NCBI GenBank assembly: GCA_905116865.2
Contig: CAJHNH020000494.1
Location: 180,001-244,000, forward strand
Direction of reading: 5' to 3'
Origin: Candidula unifasciata
Taxonomy: Eukaryota > Mollusca > Gastropoda > Stylommatophora > Geomitridae
DNA: 64,000 bases
Below are positions 61,320 through 64,000 of this stretch, piece after piece. A model generated the notes under the pieces. It had not been told where the DNA came from, searched no databases, and saw only the letters and a program-made list of their open reading frames with translations. Numbering within the stretch: position 1 is the stretch's first letter; each line of letters opens with the position of its first letter. The position numbers were made by a program, and so were the translations under genes.

Positions 61320-63544
61320 CGGTATATATGTTACAGACACCTACCTTAACGATGATCATAACATTCATATACAACACGGACATCCAAGGAATCACCGTCA
61401 GCACCATACAGTGAATCCAGAACTCGTAGAACATTCCTCCTGCACTCATTCCAAATTCTGTCTCAGTATAAGCCACTTTCGGCTGCCTGTCGTTAGTGTT
61501 GTTGTTGTTGTTGATGTAGTTGTGGGTATTGTTGTTGTCCTCGTCTTGGTAGATGGGGGTAAACGAGGCGAAGTGAGGGATGTTGATCATAAAGCTGTTG
61601 ACTGAGATGAGGATGAGGCCGACGTTTGCCCTAGACTCATTGCAGAGACTCTGATGCAGAAATATTAGGGCATCTAGATATTATCATTGAACAATTTATT
61701 GCCTAGAATATTTCGTTACACATCGTAAGGTGCATATTTACAGTTACATTAACATTCGCATGTGTTTATTGGGGAAAAGAAGAAAAATTAATTGTTTTCA
61801 CTGAATTTCACAGATCACATTGTGAAGTCACACTGTGCATCGTTTTGCTGGAGATTCACAGTTAACCGTGTGAGTATCCAGGTAACTTCGTATTTATATC
61901 GTGTTCTTTCTGTTTACACAGCACCAGAGAGTTCATTTTTATTGTGGTTTGGAAGATAGTGTAAATGCGGACATTTTGTCCAAAAGCGGCACTGACATGA
62001 TACAATCAAATAGTGTCTTGACCCACAAAGAGATCAAGCCATTAATACAATCAATTATCCAAGAAAGATTGAATGGGTACACGCACACCCAATTTTTTTC
62101 TTCAAGACTTGCGTCCTCGCCTCTCTAGAGAAAAACATATGTTATATTCAGACTAAGGACAGGGTCAACATACTCCGCCAACATATGTTCAAATTTGTTG
62201 GTGTAGGAAACACGGAGACGTGTCCCTCCCTGCAGGGTGGCACCCGAAAATGCTGAGCATGTGCTCCAGCACTATCAACTGGAGCTAACAACAAGCTGAC
62301 AGTTTGCTGGCAAAAGAGGAACAATCTGGCCTGTTCCAACCACAATGAAGACAAAAACTGTATGGTACACAGGGCAATTTGAACTGCACGATAGCTTTCA
62401 TAAAGGCTAACGATCTTTTGATACGTTTTTTGTCAGAAAGATCGAAGAAGAAGAAGAAGCCCACGTCTAACATACATCGATACTAAATGCGTCGTTTTGT
62501 CATGCGATTCTTGTTCCAGTTTCTGAAAAGTACCTCGCATTAGATAAACAATTAGTGGCAAATGAAAACTGTTTCATTTTCTGAGATACTTGTAGCTGCA
62601 GTTCACATATTGTAAAGAGGCAAAACATAGCTCTAAAAGTGTGAAAATCACCAAGGGGACTTAACAGCCAACACAGTTTTAACAAACATTTTTTAGTTAC
62701 GACCCTCGTCGCTTTTCTGACCAATATTTATTTCTGGTAGCCCCACACGTGTTGGCTCTGTGGCTAAGTCGATGCGAACGCTTCATAATGCCGGGATGCC
62801 GGGTTCAATCCTTGCTGCGGGCCATACGCCTTGCGTTGGTTTCGACAGTGGTATCAAGAATGCCGACCGTCCAGGAAGCAATGGCAAACTACTGGACGTA
62901 AATTTGCCTAGAAAAACCACACAACAGCCAGGGGCTGTTGAGGTTGGTTCTGCAAAGTCTTGTAAAGGATACGCAACTAATCTAGCTCCACACGTGCCGA
63001 CATCCTACTGGTCAGCCAGACATGTGATTTATATCTGAGATACATCAGTTTAGTGACTGTATGCGTTACTGTTCTATGTTTAGTTGTATTCCGAATTTTT
63101 AAAATGTTTTGCCGCAGGATTCACTCGTTTGCGTTCCTTAGCTTTTTATCACACTAAGAGAATCTGGCGTACTGTCAACGAATATGTACTGTTTTATGTG
63201 AAGACAAACATAAAACCTGTAGACGTGGATGAAACTTACTTTGGCCTTGGCGTAATATCAACAAATATGTACTATTTCATGCGAAGATATACAAGACAAA
63301 CATAAAACCTGTAGACGTGGTCGAAACTTACTTTGGCCTTGGTGACCCAACAAACCATGATGTATCTGTCCACTGTGAGAGCCACTGTGAACCAGATGCT
63401 TAACATAATGGTCAGGAAAAACATGGGGAAGCCGAAGTAGGCGAAGAAGGCACCATAGATGAAGGAGTGCTTAAGCTCAGGGGACCAATACTGCAGCGAG
63501 TCACACAGTAGAAACAGCAGGAGAAGGAAGAAGTTCGCCACTCC
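58241..63544 (-). CDS. Peptide GPCR B, tandem paralogue of A, 5' exon outside window
   Basis: Four exons in phase 0 give 311 codons matching GPCR A exons ii-v, with the same phases and with exons ii, iv and v of the same length (213, 174, 243 nt). Exon iii is 21 nt longer because of an Asn-rich ECL2. The residues TVDRYIMVC, NESRA, INIPHFASFTPIYQ, RMADKKTS and NSSLNF are shared. By eye roughly two thirds of exon ii residues are identical. TM1 and the N-terminus must lie beyond 64000. It is probably a functional receptor, since no stop or frameshift is seen. Confidence 0.88.
58565..58850 (-). mobile_element. Two LINE 3' ends (RATFCK and ECPEC families)
   Basis: gcagagcgtctctctcataa ... cttctctttactggcaacat, then agaatcgacatcacagcact then cgggacactcccat. 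Confidence 0.5.
59088..59226 (+). repeat. (GAA)46 microsatellite
   Basis: Pure run; the upstream sequence is LINE-like (agagaggcaaagggagaccg). Confidence 0.95.
59230..59970. other. Intergenic, no gene recognised
   Basis: Minus frames around 59654-59451 are short and match no family that I know. Confidence 0.4.
59972..60004 (-). ncRNA. CACCUGAAGA hammerhead-like motif
   Basis: The minus strand reads CACCUGAAGAGAUGCUUCUA then CAAGAAAAUC: CUGAAGA box, partial stem, GAAAA. Related motifs are at 16994-17016 and 61709-61732. Confidence 0.35.
60331..60504 (-). CDS. GPCR B exon iv (ICL3-TM6)
   Basis: The acceptor is gctacaatcag and the donor gttagt. The 58 codons hold RMADKKTSQSLMKSKKSE and TM6 (LLLAVTFTFLFFLG). 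Confidence 0.9.
60560..61320 (+). repeat. (TCTG)n / (CT)n low-complexity region
   Basis: Degenerate tctgtctgcctg changes to (CT)n; two pure (CT)n runs flank a duplicated piece of GPCR B exon iii. Confidence 0.92.
61167..61244 (-). pseudogene. Duplicated 3' end and donor of GPCR B exon iii
   Basis: It matches 61315-61394 with few differences. It holds 46 nt of exon and a copy of the gtaggt donor, 147 bp downstream of the real one. Confidence 0.9.
61345..61650 (-). CDS. GPCR B exon iii (TM4-ECL2-TM5)
   Basis: The acceptor is tctgcatcag and the donor gtaggt. The 102 codons start SLCNESRANVG. ECL2 contains an Asn-rich stretch (NNNTHNYINNNNNTND) with potential N-glycosylation sites and no cysteine. 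TM5 ends NVMIIVK. The 3' end and donor are duplicated within the neighbouring (CT)n. Confidence 0.9.
61683..61745 (-). mobile_element. Penelope-like 3' UTR fragment
   Basis: acaatttattgcctagaata is shared with 16975 in the same orientation and includes CACCUUACGA...CGAAAU. Confidence 0.45.
61905..62460 (+). mobile_element. I-like LINE fragment (RNase H to 3' end), degenerate
   Basis: HFYCGLEDSVNADIL, VLTHKEIKPLIQSIIQERLN, FKFVGVGNTETCPS and WPVPTTMKTK follow the order of the element at 34566; the tail is gatcgaagaagaagaagaag. It is antisense to GPCR B. Confidence 0.65.
62752..62982 (+). mobile_element. SINE family 1, full length with 14-bp TSD
   Basis: tagccccacacgtg (62738-62751) and tagctccacacgtg (62983-62996) flank the element. 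Box A is intact; box B has one change (ggttcaatcc). Confidence 0.88.
63186..63252 (-). pseudogene. Duplicated donor region of GPCR B exon ii
   Basis: aaacataaaacctgtagacg and gaaacttactttggccttgg repeat 63295-63342, giving a decoy gtaagt donor 92 bp away with 13 nt of exon. Confidence 0.85.
63332..63544 (-). CDS. GPCR B exon ii (TM2-TM3, DRY)
   Basis: The acceptor is atccacacag and the donor gtaagt. The 71 codons end TVDRYIMVCWVTKAK. The position that is Cys in A (LWCP) is Ser here (YWSP). The donor region is duplicated about 92 bp downstream. Confidence 0.9.
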
Positions 63545-64000
63545 CTGTGTGGATACAAAATGAATTTAAAAAGTAATAATCATTACATTTTGTATGGTTC
63601 ATTGTATTACCATCTTCATTTACTACAGCTACTACTATTACTGGGCTTCCAGCCAAAATGGCTGATAACCGGCTGACCGCTGCCTTTGTTAATGCAAATT
63701 TGAGACCAGAGTTAAAAGATTCAGTCTCACAGCTACTGGGTTGAGTGCTTGATAAGACACTGTGAGCTACGGGTGTCATGTGGAATATTTTCTGTTGTGC
63801 CCGCTGCGAGTTGGTACTGAAAAGGATAACACGGACTTTTCCGTGTGCATAGCGGGCTTTTATGATTTATTCTTTGCGCCAACAGTTAGCTACAGTTGTT
63901 ATGTGGAGCCTCTAATGCTTGCGCACCTGATAGTTGCCTTGCTCGTGTTTTCTTTGCCTGTGCATGATTTTGCGGAAACTGATAAGTTCTTTACTAGTTT
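63545..64000. other. GPCR B intron 1, no exon seen
   Basis: 63731-63773 matches the small repeat at 5413. The TM1 exon is not in the window. Confidence 0.5.

Overview
The window is eukaryotic, repeat-choked genomic DNA, most likely from a gastropod mollusc. The evidence is spliced animal genes with short exons, many decayed LINE, SINE and Penelope-like fragments of kinds common in mollusc genomes, long G/C homopolymers, and minisatellites in nearly every intron. Species cannot be read from the sequence alone.

Three genes are supported. (1) Plus strand, 580-21722: eight exons of an RSPH14-like gene (radial spoke head 14, armadillo repeats, cilia/flagella). All junctions are in phase, there is a stop codon and a poly(A) signal, and the first exon(s) lie left of the window. 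(2) Minus strand, 41014-25829: five exons of a complete rhodopsin-class peptide GPCR (about 405 aa), FMRFamide-receptor-like. (3) Minus strand, 63544-58241: the last four exons of a tandem paralogue with the same exon phases and three of four exon lengths identical; its first exon lies right of the window.

Everything else is repeat. RSPH14 introns carry private minisatellites (25, 43, 38, 38, 34, 24 and 71 bp units) plus a (GAA)n tract of about 350 bp. GPCR-A intron 1 holds a nearly intact APE-RT-RNase H LINE (34566-38205, one frameshift) and a chain of older LINE 3' ends; intron 2 holds about 60 copies of a 22-bp unit. The 17 kb between the GPCRs holds coding-like minisatellite arrays, SINEs, a SPIN-like hAT MITE and a 1.28-kb compound tetranucleotide block.

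The most notable observations are these. (a) A minisatellite has captured the splice acceptor plus the first 27 nt of an RSPH14 exon five times, giving decoy acceptors that each lead to an in-frame stop. Two GPCR-B splice donors are duplicated in a comparable way. (b) Two SPIN-like hAT MITEs have recognisable 8-bp target duplications. (c) Hammerhead-ribozyme-like cores occur next to, or apart from, Penelope-like sequence. (d) SINEs and the I-like LINE share a 3' tail. (e) An unclassified element of about 850 bp is present in two inverted copies.
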